DNA from: Alitta virens | Lineage: Eukaryota > Annelida > Polychaeta > Phyllodocida > Nereididae | Length of the DNA: 64,000 nt | Assembly: GCA_932294295.1 (NCBI GenBank) | Contig: OW028583.1 | Coordinates: 1,515,501-1,579,500 of the forward strand | Direction of reading: 5' to 3' | Part shown: positions 13,901 through 24,803 of the stretch, one piece after another | Numbering within the stretch: the first letter of the stretch is position 1 | How the letters are laid out: every line of letters starts with the position of its first letter | Made by a program: the position numbers and the translations under genes | Notes under the pieces: generated by a model | What the model saw: the letters and a program-made list of their open reading frames with translations, nothing else | Database searches by the model: none | What the model was told of the DNA's origin: nothing

Positions 13901-14610
13901 TGCTCCTTCTACAGATCAGTTTTGAAGTGCACAGGATATTGCATGGGTACCAATGAGTTGTTAAAAACATTACGGTGTGAAAGGTAAATTAAATTGTGCT
14001 TAAAACATTGATTTGATTCTATAGAATGTAGTAGGTGGCTCCCTCTTGGGAAAATACACATACCCATACTGTAACAGTAATAGTACCCAGAGGGGACAGT
14101 GCAATTGAATCGATGTCAGCAGTGAGGATTTCACATCGAAATTTGACTAAATGAAAGGATTTGTTCATATAAATACACGAATGAAAGTCAAATAAGTAAT
14201 CGAACAGATTTATAAGGGAATCACAGTATGAATTTTTTTTTAATGCTTGGGGACAGTGTTTTACATTAATGTTAAAATATGACGTCACAATAACAACAAT
14301 CACAATGACATCACTTGCCATTGTTATGATTATGATGTAAATATAGCAAATGATGCCTATTATTGTAAACAACCCTGACACGGCTTTAAAGATGTGTGAG
14401 TGTTCCCTCTTACTTCTATTCTTTGATAAAACTGCATTTTCAGGACACATCTATGTGATCACAGAGTGCGGTGGAGCCATGGAAGAAAGCAAATGTCCTG
14501 AGTGTGGGGCTAAGATTGGAGGCAGTCACCACCGGCTAGTTGCGGATAACCAAGTGGCCACCGAGATGGATGGAGCCACCGGCCCTGCTTGGCCCTCTGC
14601 CTTGATGTGA
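1903..14610 (+). CDS. ZNFX1: ZNFX1-like NFX1-type zinc finger helicase, complete nine-exon gene
   Basis: Exons: 1903-2093, 3303-3440, 3672-3875, 6159-10419, 10511-10723, 10844-11247, 11339-11438, 12186-12360, 14444-14610. All junctions are GT-AG and in phase, giving 5,853 nt or 1,950 residues; human ZNFX1 is about 1,918. Residues 1-178 are low-complexity and rich in Arg/Gly. An alpha-helical domain precedes an SF1 helicase: Walker A GPPGTGKT (about 661), VEEAAE in place of the usual DEAA (about 1042), GDHQQLRP (about 1068), QHRMRP (about 1109), VDNFQGEEND (about 1220) and ALSRAK. A Cys/His-rich block of NFX1-type fingers (CGHxCxxxCH/G) spans about 1330-1595. The last two exons join to a C-terminal RZ-type finger (GHWFKCPEGHIYVITECGGA). 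Known role in other animals: an RNA-binding helicase in antiviral sensing and small-RNA inheritance, on mitochondria or in granules. The start ATG at 1903 has a good context (AAAATGG) and fits exon phase, but an upstream coding exon cannot be excluded. Large introns hold repeats. Confidence 0.93.
2331..2382 (+). pseudogene. Decayed duplicate of ZNFX1 exon 3
   Basis: The reading IETEGIQENKEIGGF* resembles the start of the real exon 3 (IETEGVAES). The base pair before it is GG where exon 3 has the acceptor AG, so the splice site is lost, and the frame meets a TAG at 2380. It lies 237 bases after the donor of exon 1; the real exon 3 lies 231 bases after the donor of exon 2. The two introns also share the start GTAAATTTT and a GCCAGCAC phrase. 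It is therefore the relic of a tandem duplication of the exon 2-exon 3 cassette. Confidence 0.6.
2398..2630 (+). mobile_element. MITE, family D (about 230 bp, ACTAAGAAAAC ends)
   Basis: Shares long phrases with copies at 46013-46237 and 49197-49437: a head with CCGTGCTTCGACCATTTCC, a middle with ACATGGCGATTCATCAA, and a tail ending TTCCTTAGTGC. The termini are imperfect inverted repeats, clearer in the 49197 copy. It sits in ZNFX1 intron 1. Confidence 0.65.
2707..2856. mobile_element. Foldback MITE, family B (about 150 bp)
   Basis: Begins TACATGGCCAA and ends TTGGCCATGTA. The two halves are near-perfect reverse complements around AACCATGCATTTTC-type blocks, so the whole element can fold into one long hairpin. 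Other copies are at 33022, 33990 and 54281. It lies in ZNFX1 intron 1. Confidence 0.85.
3941..4171 (+). repeat. (AGT/AGC)n trinucleotide microsatellite
   Basis: About 230 bp of mixed AGT and AGC triplets in ZNFX1 intron 3. All six frames stay open through it, giving spurious poly-Ser, poly-Leu, poly-Val/Ala and poly-Thr reading frames. Confidence 0.95.
4203..4265 (-). mobile_element. Possible tRNA-derived SINE head
   Basis: Read on the minus strand it has an A-box-like TGGTGGAGCAGATAACG and, about 35 bases on, a B-box-like GGGGTTCATAGCC. There is no cloverleaf pairing good enough for a tRNA gene. Weak call. Confidence 0.35.
4474..5253. mobile_element. Possible TIR element with GGGGTGACTTTGGCCC motifs
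   Basis: The phrase GGGGTGAYTTTGGCCCA occurs in forward orientation at about 4475 and 4838 and in reverse orientation at about 5046 and 5238, so the two outer copies point inwards like terminal inverted repeats around about 780 bp. It lies inside ZNFX1 intron 3. No transposase frame is visible. Confidence 0.45.
5385..5615 (-). mobile_element. tRNA-derived SINE (minus strand)
   Basis: Minus-strand reading starts CAACCTCAGTTGGTTAGAGC (A box) and continues to GGTTTGAATCCCAA (B box), followed by an unrelated tail of about 130 bases. The internal promoter boxes are clear but the arms do not pair as a functional tRNA. Confidence 0.55.
11811..12110 (+). mobile_element. TIR MITE, family A (about 310 bp), copy 1
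   Basis: Starts TAGTGGATTTTCACAGAAGG and ends CAGTGAAAAGACTCAA; the ends are imperfect inverted repeats (TAGWGKMTTTTCAC). Other copies are at 19535, 23444, 35485, 36084 and 52698. This copy lies in ZNFX1 intron 7, and its internal short frame is disrupted. Confidence 0.8.
12630..12712 (+). mobile_element. 3' fragment of SINE family 1
   Basis: The run from GCCATGGTCCTG through CTAATTAGCCCATCAGGTGC to ACAGGACGTAAAGCCC matches the body of the SINE at 35112 but lacks its tRNA head. ZNFX1 intron 8. Confidence 0.7.
12830..13165 (+). repeat. 117-bp minisatellite, about 2.8 copies
   Basis: A unit beginning GTATTGGTATCAAGCC recurs at 12949 and 13066, exactly 117 bp apart, with an older diverged unit before it. 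Each unit holds a GATGAGGGTGAGGGTGAG stretch. Located in ZNFX1 intron 8; not coding. Confidence 0.9.
13464..13875. mobile_element. TIR element of about 410 bp
   Basis: The left end TTAAAGGTGCACTGTCTGTC and the right end GACAGACAGTGCAACTTTAA are inverted repeats of nearly 29 bases with few mismatches. No transposase frame inside. ZNFX1 intron 8. Confidence 0.65.
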
Positions 14611-15570
14611 TGAACAGCTCAAGATGATAATTTATATCCCATCCATAACAGTACAACTTTATCCAATTGATGAGAACAAATTACATTTTGACTTTGTTTT
14701 TGAATACTTATAAGTAACATTAATGAGAACATAACTCATGAATACTCATGAGAAACATTAATGAGAACATATTACCTTTGAAAACATTCATGAATACTTA
14801 TAAGTAACATTAGTGAAAACATGTTACCTTTTGACTTTGCTAATTAAGTAACATTGACATTTTGACCTTGCTCATGAACACTGATCATTTAGTAACATTG
14901 ACCTTTTGACCTTGCTCACAAATATATTACTTATATGTACAATGTGACTTTAATGAGAACATATTGCCTTTTGACCATGTTCATGAATACTTGTAAGTAA
15001 TTGATGAGAACAGTGTATCTCTTGACTATACTTATAAGTACAATGTAACAGTAATGAGAACATATGACCATGTTCATGAATGTTAGAAGTAACATTAATG
15101 ATAACGAAGTACCTTTTGACTATGTTCATGCATAGGTAATCAGCTTTGTATATTACAATATTGTGATACATTTTATTTCTGACTTTATATTGATAGCAAC
15201 CAATATATACAGAGAGGTCATATTTTGTTGTTAAATGATGACATATTGTATCCATAATGATTATGTAAGATTATCTATGATATAATTTTATTACGAGTGA
15301 TATTTATTGTATGATTTCCTTGTTAATAGTGTGTTGTGTACTTTCATGAAGCGATGAAAGACCATCGCAATTATGCTGATACAACTTTCTGTAGTTTACG
15401 AGACTATACTACCTTTTACCTGGTTTGTGAAAACATGTCTCTAATTATATTTGATTTGCCTATACACATTTTATCTTTGACACCTTGGATTATGTAAATA
15501 TTGACTGTTTCTCACCATGTATTTCAAGACTACATTGTGTGTTGAAAATAAATTAAAAAATCATGGCTAT
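14611..15570 (+). other. Probable ZNFX1 3' UTR with iterated motif and poly(A) signal
   Basis: After the stop codon there is a degenerate 50-60 bp iteration of ACATTAATGAGAACATATTA and CCTTTTGACYTTG phrases (about 14,690-15,130). An AATAAA hexamer follows at 15,547-15,552, a plausible poly(A) signal about 940 bases after the stop. Confidence 0.5.
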
Positions 15571-15665
15571 TCTGACTTTTTTGGCTCTGATGCTTATGTC
15601 AGTGAGTGGTATGAGTATCACGTTTAACCCAATATTTAGACTCCACTTAGACTGTATTCCAATTG

Positions 15666-16385
15666 TTCTGGGTGGGATATAACCAACAAAAATTAGCTAA
15701 CTCCCTCCTGAGTACAAAGTGAACTTGTATTACATAATAAAAGCAGTAAAAAGAAAACAAAAAAGAAATAAATAATCCAAACCAAATTCTTAAAATTTAA
15801 GTTAACTCCCTCAAGAGTAAAAAGTGAATTGTATGGCATAATAAAGGCAGTAAAACGAAAATAAAATGAAAATAAATAACCAAACCAAATTCTTCGGCAT
15901 AAGGATATAACCAACAAAAATTTAAGTTAACTCCCTTCTGAGTACAAAATGAATTTGTATTGCATAATAATTAAGGCAGTAAAATAAAAAGCAGAAAAAA
16001 CTTTAGTTGCTCCCTCCTGAGTACAAAGTGAACTTTTCTAAAACAATATGCCTTCGGCGTTGGTATATAAACAACAAAAATGTTATTAACTCCCTCCTTC
16101 CAGCATAAAAGTATTATGTAGTAAGTAATCTGGCACTGCAGTCATTAACTTCATCTGTAAATCTTGTACAATTTTAACTGTTTTGCCATATCTAGTGTCA
16201 GATGAAAGTTTCACAGATACTGATTATTCAATTTATCTTTTAAGTATTAATAATAGTTGTATCCTTCATAGTCGGGAGTTAACTAAAATTTTTGTTGGTT
16301 ATATCCTGACGTCGATATAACAGAGGGATATAAGCAACAATAATGTAAGTTAACTCTCGTCTATGGGGGATATAACTAACTTATA
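15666..16385. mobile_element. Repeat cluster, GGATATAACCAACA / GTTAACTCCCTC family
   Basis: The paired phrases GGATATAACCAACAAAAAT and TTAACTCCCTCCTGAGTAC recur at about 15,675, 15,800, 15,905, 16,000 and 16,080. They appear in the opposite orientation at about 16,274-16,310. The same motif forms the termini of the element at 49,442-50,404. This is a nested or tandemly rearranged set of related elements, with no gene seen. Confidence 0.6.
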
Positions 16386-16664
16386 CTGTTTGTTTTGTTT
16401 TACTGCTTCAGAACAATAGGAAAACTATCTAGGTGGAGTATAACATGGGGTTAACCCAAAGATTTTGTAATATTGGTAGTATTCAGCCAGATAAGTAGAC
16501 ACATTTAAATGATTCTGCAATGAAAATGATATATACAATAAATGGTTACATATGCAATTTAAGTAGTGGTATGATTAAATGCCATGGCAAAAGTACAGAT
16601 AAGCCCAAAGTCTAATGGCTTTTATTACAGGATATATTACAGCAGAATAGTTTACAGCAGGTTT

Positions 16665-16765
16665 CATAGACCAGGAAACTGAAATCTAGAGGACGTCATA
16701 TGATTCTAGTGAAGGCAGTCTCTGAACCAACTGGATTCACATGATGTCCTCTCGACCTACTTTGC
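16665..16765. mobile_element. Foldback repeat, family E (GACGTC arms)
   Basis: Carries GAGGACGTCATATGATTC and, inverted, GATTCACATGATGTCCTC. Related copies occur near 17,395, 19,453, 22,600, 45,010 and 57,140-57,725. Confidence 0.5.
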
Positions 16766-16968
16766 AATTATAGGAATTCTTGGCATTTACAACGCATTTT
16801 TTCTCAATAAACACATTAGCATACTTCATTTCGTCATTATGTACAGGAGCACTGCTCTGTTTACTATCGACTTACACTCAGATTTTACTGAAAAAGCCAG
16901 TGGAAACATCTTTTTCAAGAGCATATTCAAATTTACGTTCACTTCGTTCGTGCAATCACCCATTTCTG

Positions 16969-17172
16969 CCTAGTTCAACTAAAACTCACTAGAGGGCTCT
17001 GGCGACATCACAGCGCTAACACAGATTATATAGATGCAATGGTGCGACAAACATCTAATACTTTAGCTTAATAAGATCCGTAAAACAGTGGAATTGTTTG
17101 GAAATGGTTTATTAATTTATTTTGATTGTGCAATGTTGCCGGAGCCCTCTTGTGAGTTTTGGCAGAACTAGG
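16969..17172. mobile_element. TIR MITE of about 200 bp
   Basis: The left arm, from CCTAGTTCAACTAAAACTCA through GAGGGCTCTGGCGAC, is matched by the inverted right arm GTTGCCGGAGCCCTC through TGAGTTTTGGCAGAACTAGG. The arms are about 37 bases with a handful of mismatches. Confidence 0.7.
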
Positions 17173-18256
17173 CAGCCATTGCTGTCATATAATCAATTAA
17201 ACATCAGTGCAGAAATCAATGATAATCGGAAAAAATCCTATCTGAGCACGATACAATAGCAAAAAAAAAAAGGTATGTCTAACCCTAGAGCAGGTGTATT
17301 TCGTGTGGCAAAGGCAAACAAAAATCCATATTTTCTCATCTAGATCGTTGTAACCCTGTCTAGTGGACATGTGACTTGTAGCTAGTTTCGACTAAACTCC
17401 AGAGGACGTCTTGTATCTAGAGTTTTATTTAGTTAGTTTCCAAGTATACACTAAACTCTAGAGAGTGGCGAAGGCAGACTCTGAGCCATGGGAGTCCTGG
17501 ATTCACATGACGTCCTCCAGAGTTTAGCTAATTTCCTGGTCTATGAGTTCCACCATAAGGTAAAACTTCATTGTAAATGGTGTACTTTATCTGCAGAGCA
17601 GGATAGCTGCAGAAAACAGTAAAAGTTTAAAAGGTCACTCATTAGTACAACACTATTGCATTGTAACACTTCCTTGTTTTGCATATGAAAAGATGAACAG
17701 AATTCTAAAAATGGTCAGGTACAATATGTCTCGAAAGATCTTCAATGATCTCCCTCGTGTTTTTAACGTTACTTTACTTAATATTTAACTCTTCTATTTC
17801 ATTACAAAGGGCCTCAATGAGAACTGATTGAACTACCCTTTTAAATCTATCCAACAAGTAAATACATTTTTATTCTCAAAGTTTTAAATAAGACAATCAA
17901 TAACCACAGAAGGCATTGGATGCAGTTACATTTAATGTTCCATACATATATATTTACTGACTGTCAATAAGTGTTATTTTAAATGTATATATATATGTAT
18001 ATTATATGATATCGTTTGTCTTACAGCAGTCATTATTAAATTGTTTTATACTCGTAAATGTAATTCATAAGGAATAATTAGCAAAGATACGTGTGGCAAA
18101 CTCTTGCGCACAAAAGTCTGAAGTTTGTAAACTGAGTGCGGCACATTTGATTCACAATTTCACATATATGTCAAATAGTTTCATTGAGTCTCAAACTCAA
18201 ATACATCGGTAAAGTTTTAATCCAGATAGATAAGTTGACTTTGTATTGTCAAACTA
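17173..18256. other. Receptor 3' flank, no additional gene
   Basis: Apart from the family E repeat this stretch is AT-rich with no exon I can support. A TTTATT at about 17,872 could be the minus-strand AATAAA poly(A) signal of the receptor gene, about 380 bases past its stop. That is weak evidence. Confidence 0.35.
17385..17553. mobile_element. Foldback repeat, family E
   Basis: Two outward GACGTC-containing blocks (CTCCAGAGGACGTCTTGT and CACATGACGTCCTCCAGAG) face each other, flanked by AGTTTCCAAG/TTTCCTGGTC phrases shared with other family E copies. Confidence 0.55.
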
Positions 18257-21200
18257 TCATTTTCTGAATAGCGCAAAAAATTCTTGCCGAAAACGAGTTC
18301 CGCTGACACAGTACAAGATGAAGTTCATGCTGTGATTTATGTAAAGGCACATGAAGGAAAATGTGTGCAGTAGATAGTAGGTTCCTGAACTGGAGTTATT
18401 CTGAGATAAAAGCATACATACACAGTAGTAGGACAGTATCATTAGCAAACACTGCTTGCATCACTCCTACATTATCAACCAGGTAGAACCATTTTGAGTG
18501 ATGCAGCTTTGATAATTAGCATACAATAAGACCAAGGCTACTGACTTTGTCAAGAACAGCTTTTACTCCCCCTGCGCAACTGCCTTCAAGGATGGGGCCA
18601 GTTTCAGTCAAAAATGGCAATATCATACACACACAAATAAATTCCTTCTTATTCTAAGTGATTAATTCTGTTATTTATGGGTATTTACCACAATTGTTGA
18701 GGAATTCCTTGAAATACAGATAATTGGCATATTTCACTATCTACAAACACATGCAAACAAAACTAATTGATATGCAATTCCACTGTTAGAAATTCAATGC
18801 CATATGCCAGCCAATAGCTTATTAGGCAAATTTGTTTGTATTGTATTTAAGTCTAATTGGTAAACTAGCAAAAGCATTGCCATCAAGCTCAGGGTATATC
18901 CTAATGTATTCAGCTACATCCTGATTGGCTGTTCCAAATGACATAGCTGCCTCTCGAGATGAGAAGCCAGTTAGGAGCTTTGGTATTTAGTTTAAGTATA
19001 AGTGTTGTCATCACCAAGCAATTTTGGCAAACGCCTGTGATCAAATGTAGTCCTGGATGACCAGCGGCTGACGGAGTTACTGGGGAACTTGGGGCTTGGT
19101 CAAAAGCAAGTTTCAATTTCTCAGAAACTAGGGAAAGGTACCAAAAACAATGACCCATCATTCTGCTACTTTTGCTGATTCATAAAAAGTATTTCTTGCT
19201 GAAATGGCCCGAGATTGTGAACCTAAGAAATCTATCGTGGTTCATGAAATTTCCTATTGGATTAGCCTACTATAGCATTGGGAGCAATAGATTTCAAGCA
19301 TTCAACATTACATAACTTCATATTTTTATATAGCATAAAAAAAGTAGTGTTTCCTTTAATTAATAACAGAGCATTCTGCTTGGACAAACAGGTTCAGTTG
19401 CCTAGACAAACATTTGAAAATGTCAAAAGGGCAAACGCATCGCAGCATATTTTATGGACTTGGAAACTTAACTCCAGAGGATGTCATGTTTATCCAGGAC
19501 TCCCATCGGCTTATCAAGTCAACCCTTCAGCCAATAGAGTCATTTCACTGAACAGCCCTGAATTCAGCAAGACATAAGTCTTTCCTCTCCTCTTATTACT
19601 CATTTTGCTTTTCAGACACAGTAAGTAATAACTAACTGATTCCATAAATATAACTTTCCCAGAAAAAAACCAAAAATCAACTAAATGATAAAGTGTCAAA
19701 TATACATTAAAATGCACTAAAAATACTACTGTTTGAATGCACTTTGCTTAAGCCAATCACAGTCAAGGGCGGGAACTTTTTCAGCCAATAGAATTGCAGT
19801 ATTCTGTTTTAGCCACCTGGTGGAAATACAGAGAACCTTCCATGAAAATCAACTATTAGAACCCTGGATCCGACATTCTCTGGAGTCAAGTGCCCAAGTC
19901 TATAGATAGAATCTGCTGCACTGATATACTCACATAAACTCCAAGAAACTCCAAGGCTCGCGGAGTAGAGAACATCAGAAATGCTAAAGTTGTTGTGAGC
20001 AACATGGTTGTTAAACCGCCATTTGCATCAGAGGCAGAACTGATTCCCATACTTTCACGCTTAGATCGAGCTTTCGTTAGTCCATAGATGATCCCCACGT
20101 TACAGCTGATCATAAACAGAAATGGTAAGCCTGGAAAAGAACCGCTACATGTAAAACAGCAGTACAATATATAACCTGATATAGCCTTCAGAGCAATGAC
20201 AACTCAACAAGATTATACTTATTGCACCATGGTGAGTGTGATGTTATATTATACAAATACCGGGAGGTGTTAGAAATATGGGGTATTATCAGTCCGAGGC
20301 AAAAATAGCCTCTGACGCTGATGCCAAAATTGTGGCCAGCAGCAGACTCGCGGGCTTTGATAATGGCAGCCAGGGGCAGAACCAAGAAATTAATAAGCAT
20401 TTATCATTGTCATAACTTCATATAGATCATCCGAACTTGTGGTCTGAAGAAAATCAGACGTCTAAAATCTTCCAAATAAGGATACACAAAACGTTGGACA
20501 AGAGTTGCAACGCCAGAAACGGAACCAACCATAGTTCATAATGCATATCTGTTGTTTGACACAACTTTGTTGGATGACAAATGCCACAAAAGCATAGATA
20601 TAAGTAATTCTTCAATGAAGTTTGAAAGACTTAAATAAGTTTTAATAGAATTTCACAGGATTTTCTAATAAGTGCCACAATAGCATAGACATAAGTAATT
20701 CTTCAACAAATTTGAAAGTCCTAAATAAGTTGTAAAGAAGTTGTAACAGGAGGCTTTTGGTGACATTTTTAGAGTTTTAATAGTCAAGAATGCCAATGTA
20801 CACCATTGACCATTCGATATCCTTATTATCAAGTGAGACCTGTGCTTACCTGTGTAGTACAGAAAATCCATGTAAGGCCATACGTTGTTGACATACACCT
20901 GAAGATTTGGTGCATTCAGTGGTTCAAGGACACAAAGTTTTTGGACCGCAATGCCTTCACTGTTTGTCTGCACTATCATATAAATATTTGTTACAGCGCT
21001 TATTGCAATCCCCAGTGCAACCGATACAGTGATTGCAACAGCTATCAGTACATTCTTCTTCTTCACCAGGATTGCGACTTTGTGCGGAAACATTACTGCG
21101 ATTGCTCTTTCAATTCCAATAAGAACCAACAGCCAAGCTGATGCACTTTTGCTACTATTGTTAATTATAGTAAAAAGCTGGCATGTTGTTATGTTAATTG

Positions 21201-21585
21201 TATAGGTATGAATTTCAAAATTAAACCAAAGAAAAGCTGGTAAAGGGTGCGATATTATGACTGATGTGTCAGCAATAGCAAGTAGGCGAAACAGAATAGA
21301 AGTTACACTATCTCGCAATGACTTGCGAGTAAAAATTATAATGATAAATATATTTAATATCCCTCCACAAAATAAAGCCACTACAGAACCTCCTTTCCAT
21401 AGTGCAGCTGATATATCAAAAAGTAACTTTTCGTTGTTATCGTTATCCGTCAACACAGCAGTTGAGTTAAATCCTGATGTTGTGTCCAATAGCGTCGAAG
21501 AGGATTCAATCGCTAAACCTTCAGAAGTAGAAGGTCCTTCCATTTTGTCAGAGAACCGTTTGTGAGAGATGGGATTCTTTGTCAC
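18257..21585 (-). CDS. Rhodopsin-family G protein-coupled receptor, three exons
   Basis: Exons on the minus strand: 21585-20850, 20130-19934, 18400-18257. Junctions are GT-AG and in phase (phase 1, then phase 0), giving 358 residues. Exon 1 encodes an acidic Ser/Thr-rich N-terminus with an NST glycosylation site, then transmembrane helices 1-4 and the start of 5. Exon 2 carries the rest of helix 5, a Lys/Arg-rich third loop and helix 6; exon 3 carries helix 7 and a short tail. A Cys before helix 3 (TTCQLF) could form the usual disulfide. The DRY box is ERA, helix 6 has FSTP where most receptors have CWxP, and helix 7 reads MNFILYCVSGTRFRQEF in the NPxxY region. The NFxxYC-SGxxFR ending is typical of peptide-type receptors, but the ligand cannot be named. 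The start could instead be the second Met, 14 codons in. An internal reading frame that runs past the exon 1 donor is intronic. Confidence 0.85.
19453..19505. mobile_element. Foldback repeat fragment, family E
   Basis: The phrases GGACTTGGAAACTTAACTCC and AGAGGATGTCATGTTTATCC match half of the family E element seen complete at 45,010-45,148. Inside receptor intron 2. Confidence 0.5.
19535..19855 (-). mobile_element. TIR MITE, family A, copy 2
   Basis: Inverted copy of the family A element, inside receptor intron 2. On the minus strand it holds the short open peptide MESVSYYLLCLKSKM that is shared with the copies at 35,485 and 52,698. Confidence 0.85.
20583..20732. repeat. Short direct duplication, about 90-bp period
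   Basis: The phrase GCATAGAYATAAGTAATTCT plus flanking sequence through TTAAATAAGTT occurs twice, 90 bases apart, inside receptor intron 1. Confidence 0.7.
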
Positions 21586-21899
21586 TTTTATATAATGAGG
21601 GTGTGTAACTTACTAGTTTTGAAATTGGATAATCTTGGTTGTGCACTATAGTGACATCATACGCATTCACTTTGCCAATGTGAACTTGTGAAGCAAAAGA
21701 GTCAAATGACTGCAATACCACAATAACAAAGTAACGGAATACAATGCACCGCACCACAATAAGCTACATGAACCATGAAAATGTATTTCAACGTTGCCTT
21801 TCAACTTCATTGTTATAGAGGGAGGGGTGATCCTTGATAAGATTTTTCCATGATAAATGCAAAACTCAAAATGGCATGAAATCTCCACCTTCAATGACA

Positions 21900-22600
21900 A
21901 TGAGGGTTCAAATTATTTTACCACACCTATCACGAGATATTATTAACAATAACTTCATCAATATTTCATAGTCATTTGTTATAAACGCAGAAGAGACATC
22001 CAACTCTAGTAAACATAAGCGCATAATAAAATTTATAAAGCAAAATTGTCAAAGCTTATGAAATTATCTAAAAAAGAACAGTTTGATTCCTCATTTAAAA
22101 AAAAAAAATTGTAAGAAATGCTAGAAAACATCATTAATAAAACAGATGTAGTTGATCATATTGTACAGTTTCAATATAAATAAGAAGGATATATTCGCGA
22201 AATGAAATATTAAAATATCTTAACCGCGGAGTTAATCCAGTGACCCTGAATATCCCAGGATTCACTGCGCAGTCTTGCATTGCCTCAATTCGAATTTCAC
22301 TTCTTGGTATGCTTATTCTTTGGTACATACAGCCTCGATGCAACTTTATTATGTATATAGACCAACAACTCATTGTTTGAATGATCAGTATCAGTAGTCA
22401 GTATTTTGTGTTCTATATACTGCACTTTAACTTCATTTATCAGTTGAACATTTATAGCTGGGGATGATGTAAATTTAATTGCATTAGGCTCCACTATTAA
22501 ACAAGATTTTATTATATCTCATGGAGCATGTTACATGGGCTTAGCCCAAATACAGTGGTAGCTGTAGTAACTGCAAATGAAAAATGGGAGCACATGCATG
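21900..22600. other. No gene recognised
   Basis: AT-rich sequence upstream of the receptor gene, with no supported exon, RNA gene or clear repeat boundaries. It may include the receptor promoter or a 5' exon. Confidence 0.35.
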
Positions 22601-22670
22601 GTTCTAAAAGCTAGTCCTTGGAACTAATCTTAGAGGATGTCATGTGAATCCAGGACTCTAATTGGTTATA
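22600..22670. mobile_element. Foldback repeat fragment, family E
   Basis: The phrases CTTGGAACTAATCTTAGAGG and ATGTCATGTGAATCCAGGAC match one arm of the family E foldback element. Confidence 0.45.
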
Positions 22671-22714
22671 AGGCTGATTGAGTTATATGCTTTACATCCA
22701 AGAAATTGGTTTAT

Positions 22715-23400
22715 TTTGTTTTTGTTTTTTTGCACATTGTATGTGCAACACAATTTCCTAAAATTTCTGCACATTTTAATGACCAAATATTCAAATTCAA
22801 ACTTTTTATTTACACTCGCAGTAATACGAATTAATACATGCAGTACTTGCACAAAACAAAACATTAACAAAAGTACATGTTAATTAATTAAACAATTACA
22901 ATACGATCAATTACTGGGAGTGCCTGGGACAGATGCTAAAGTGTATGGGTCCCAGCACAATAATTATATTACATGAAATTAGGGCTAGAGTGCACACTAT
23001 ACAAAGTGCAAAATGATATATTATTAAAAATAAAAGCTACCCACGGATGAATTATTATTAACATTAACATGTAATCTTACAAGTTGGGCACATTATAATA
23101 TAATAATTTATTTTTAATGTTATTTTAAATAAAAAATATACTATTGTATCTGAACAAATAATCAAGACCCTTGTATGAATTCCAAATTTTAGGTCCAATA
23201 AGACGAATACTTCTTTGTGATTTTGACAATCTCATGGTAATTGATAAAGTCTGCTGGACCGAGTATAATAATTGTGCACTTCTGTATTTAAAATAAACAT
23301 ATCATCAAAGCTTACTGGTAGCAGTTTATAATATGATTTGTACATAATCATAAGAACATGATAGATAAGCACTTTAAATAATGGTAACACCTTTAATTGT
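22715..23400 (-). mobile_element. LINE 3' fragment
   Basis: Minus-strand translation at about 23,130-23,240 gives RLSKSQRSIRLIGPKIWNSY followed by KGLDYLF, the familiar C-terminal end of a non-LTR reverse transcriptase (RSIxxxGPKIWNSL). The lower-numbered part is AT-rich 3' UTR-like sequence. Truncated and frame-broken. Confidence 0.6.
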
Positions 23401-23443
23401 AAGAAAAGTGGAGCTGTATGAGCTATAAAATTTGATATACTAA

Positions 23444-23756
23444 TAGTGGATTTTCACGGAAGGTTCTTTGTATTCCACCAGGTAGCTAAAACATAATACT
23501 GCAATTCTATTGGCTGAAAATGTTTCCGCCCTTGACTGTGATTGGCTGAAGCAAAGTGCATCCTAGCTGAAATTATTTTAGTGCATTTTAATGTATATTT
23601 GACGCTTTATCATAAAGTTGATTTTTGTTATTTTTCTGTGAAAGTTATATTTTTAGAATCAGTTAGTTATTACCTACTGTAAGCAAAAGTATTAATAACA
23701 GGAAAGGAAAGACTTATGTATTGCTGAATTCCGGGCTGTTCAGTGAAAAGACTCGA
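23444..23756 (+). mobile_element. TIR MITE, family A, copy 3
   Basis: Starts TAGTGGATTTTCACGGAAGG and ends CAGTGAAAAGACTCGA. The internal peptide frame is damaged here. It abuts the LINE fragment. Confidence 0.85.
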
Positions 23757-24262
23757 TTGAATGAATTATGCGTTTTTGTGACTTTGAAAGTGAATCTTAG
23801 TCTATATATATTTTTGAAGAAGACCCCCAATTCTTAATGCAATAGATTAAGTATGGATAAATAAAGCAATAATAATTGTGAAGCAATGCATTTATTCCAG
23901 ATCAAGATACAAGTTAAGGTGTTTAAAGAACACACAATTTCTTTTATTCATTGAAACATACCAAATTTATTGACACATTCCAAAATGCAAGTATGTGATC
24001 AGTATTAAAGCTTAAAATAACAGGACTTCAACGAAACTGTGAATCAATTTAAGTTGTGATGTTTCTGAGAATCAGTTAAATTTAAAAAAATACATGGGTA
24101 AAAATAGCTATATCCTCAGAATAACTATTCATCATAAACATATGAGCACAAGGTCATAGCACAAGGTCATATTCAGCTGAATAAGTTTCATGTAAAACGA
24201 CAACAAAAACAGCACTTCACAGCAATACTTGAACGCAGCAGCAGCAATAAAAAAAAAATTCA

Positions 24263-24360
24263 CCCAGATAGCATTCCAGATTGGGCCAGCGTTGCTTCTA
24301 CATCATTTCGACGTCGCCGACATCACGCCGACGTCGATACAATTTGGAATGCTATCTGGG
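24263..24360. mobile_element. Foldback MITE, family C (98 bp)
   Basis: Begins CCCAGATAGCATTCCAGATT and ends AATTTGGAATGCTATCTGGG, inverted repeats of about 20 bases. The interior is built of GACGTCG words. Related copies are at 31,037, 58,360, 60,313 and 61,052. Confidence 0.85.
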
Positions 24361-24471
24361 CAGCAATACAATAATGCAGCAACATACTTAGACTTTTAAG
24401 TATATAAAAATCATCCATAACCTGCACCAGCATTGGTACATTTTCAAGCATATTTAAACGGCAACCCAGTG

Positions 24472-24803
24472 GTTATAGAGCATTCAATCAAACTGACTAC
24501 ACTTCACACATGTCATGGGATTTATGTAAGTGTTCATGTGATGTCATGCTCTTAAATGAAGCTCTGGCCAATCCATAAGTTTGTTGTTTGCCCAAATAAT
24601 TGTTGATTCCAGGGACAGTCTGAAAATTCTAAAGTGGGTCAGAAGGTATTGCAGCAAGACTGGCAATTTTAAGTCAGAGGTCCCCTCCCCACCCACCCAC
24701 CACTTCACTGCTTTCTTTGATCCCACACTTGCATACATCACATGGTCAGTTGTGGTGGGTTGCGTCGACTCAGTTTAGTCAGTTTGATTGAACAATCAGT
24801 AAC
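24472..24803. mobile_element. MITE, family F (about 330 bp), copy 1
   Basis: Ends are ATTCAATCAAACTGACTACA and its inverse (AGTCAGTTTGATTGAA), and the whole length matches 42,083-42,404. A C-rich stretch (CCCCTCCCCACCCACCCACC) lies in the middle. Confidence 0.8.

Noticed and set aside
20665..20849. C-terminal part of the long receptor frame
   Set aside because: It follows a good donor (ACACAG|GTAAGC), and the real helix 5-7 sequence continues in exons 2 and 3.
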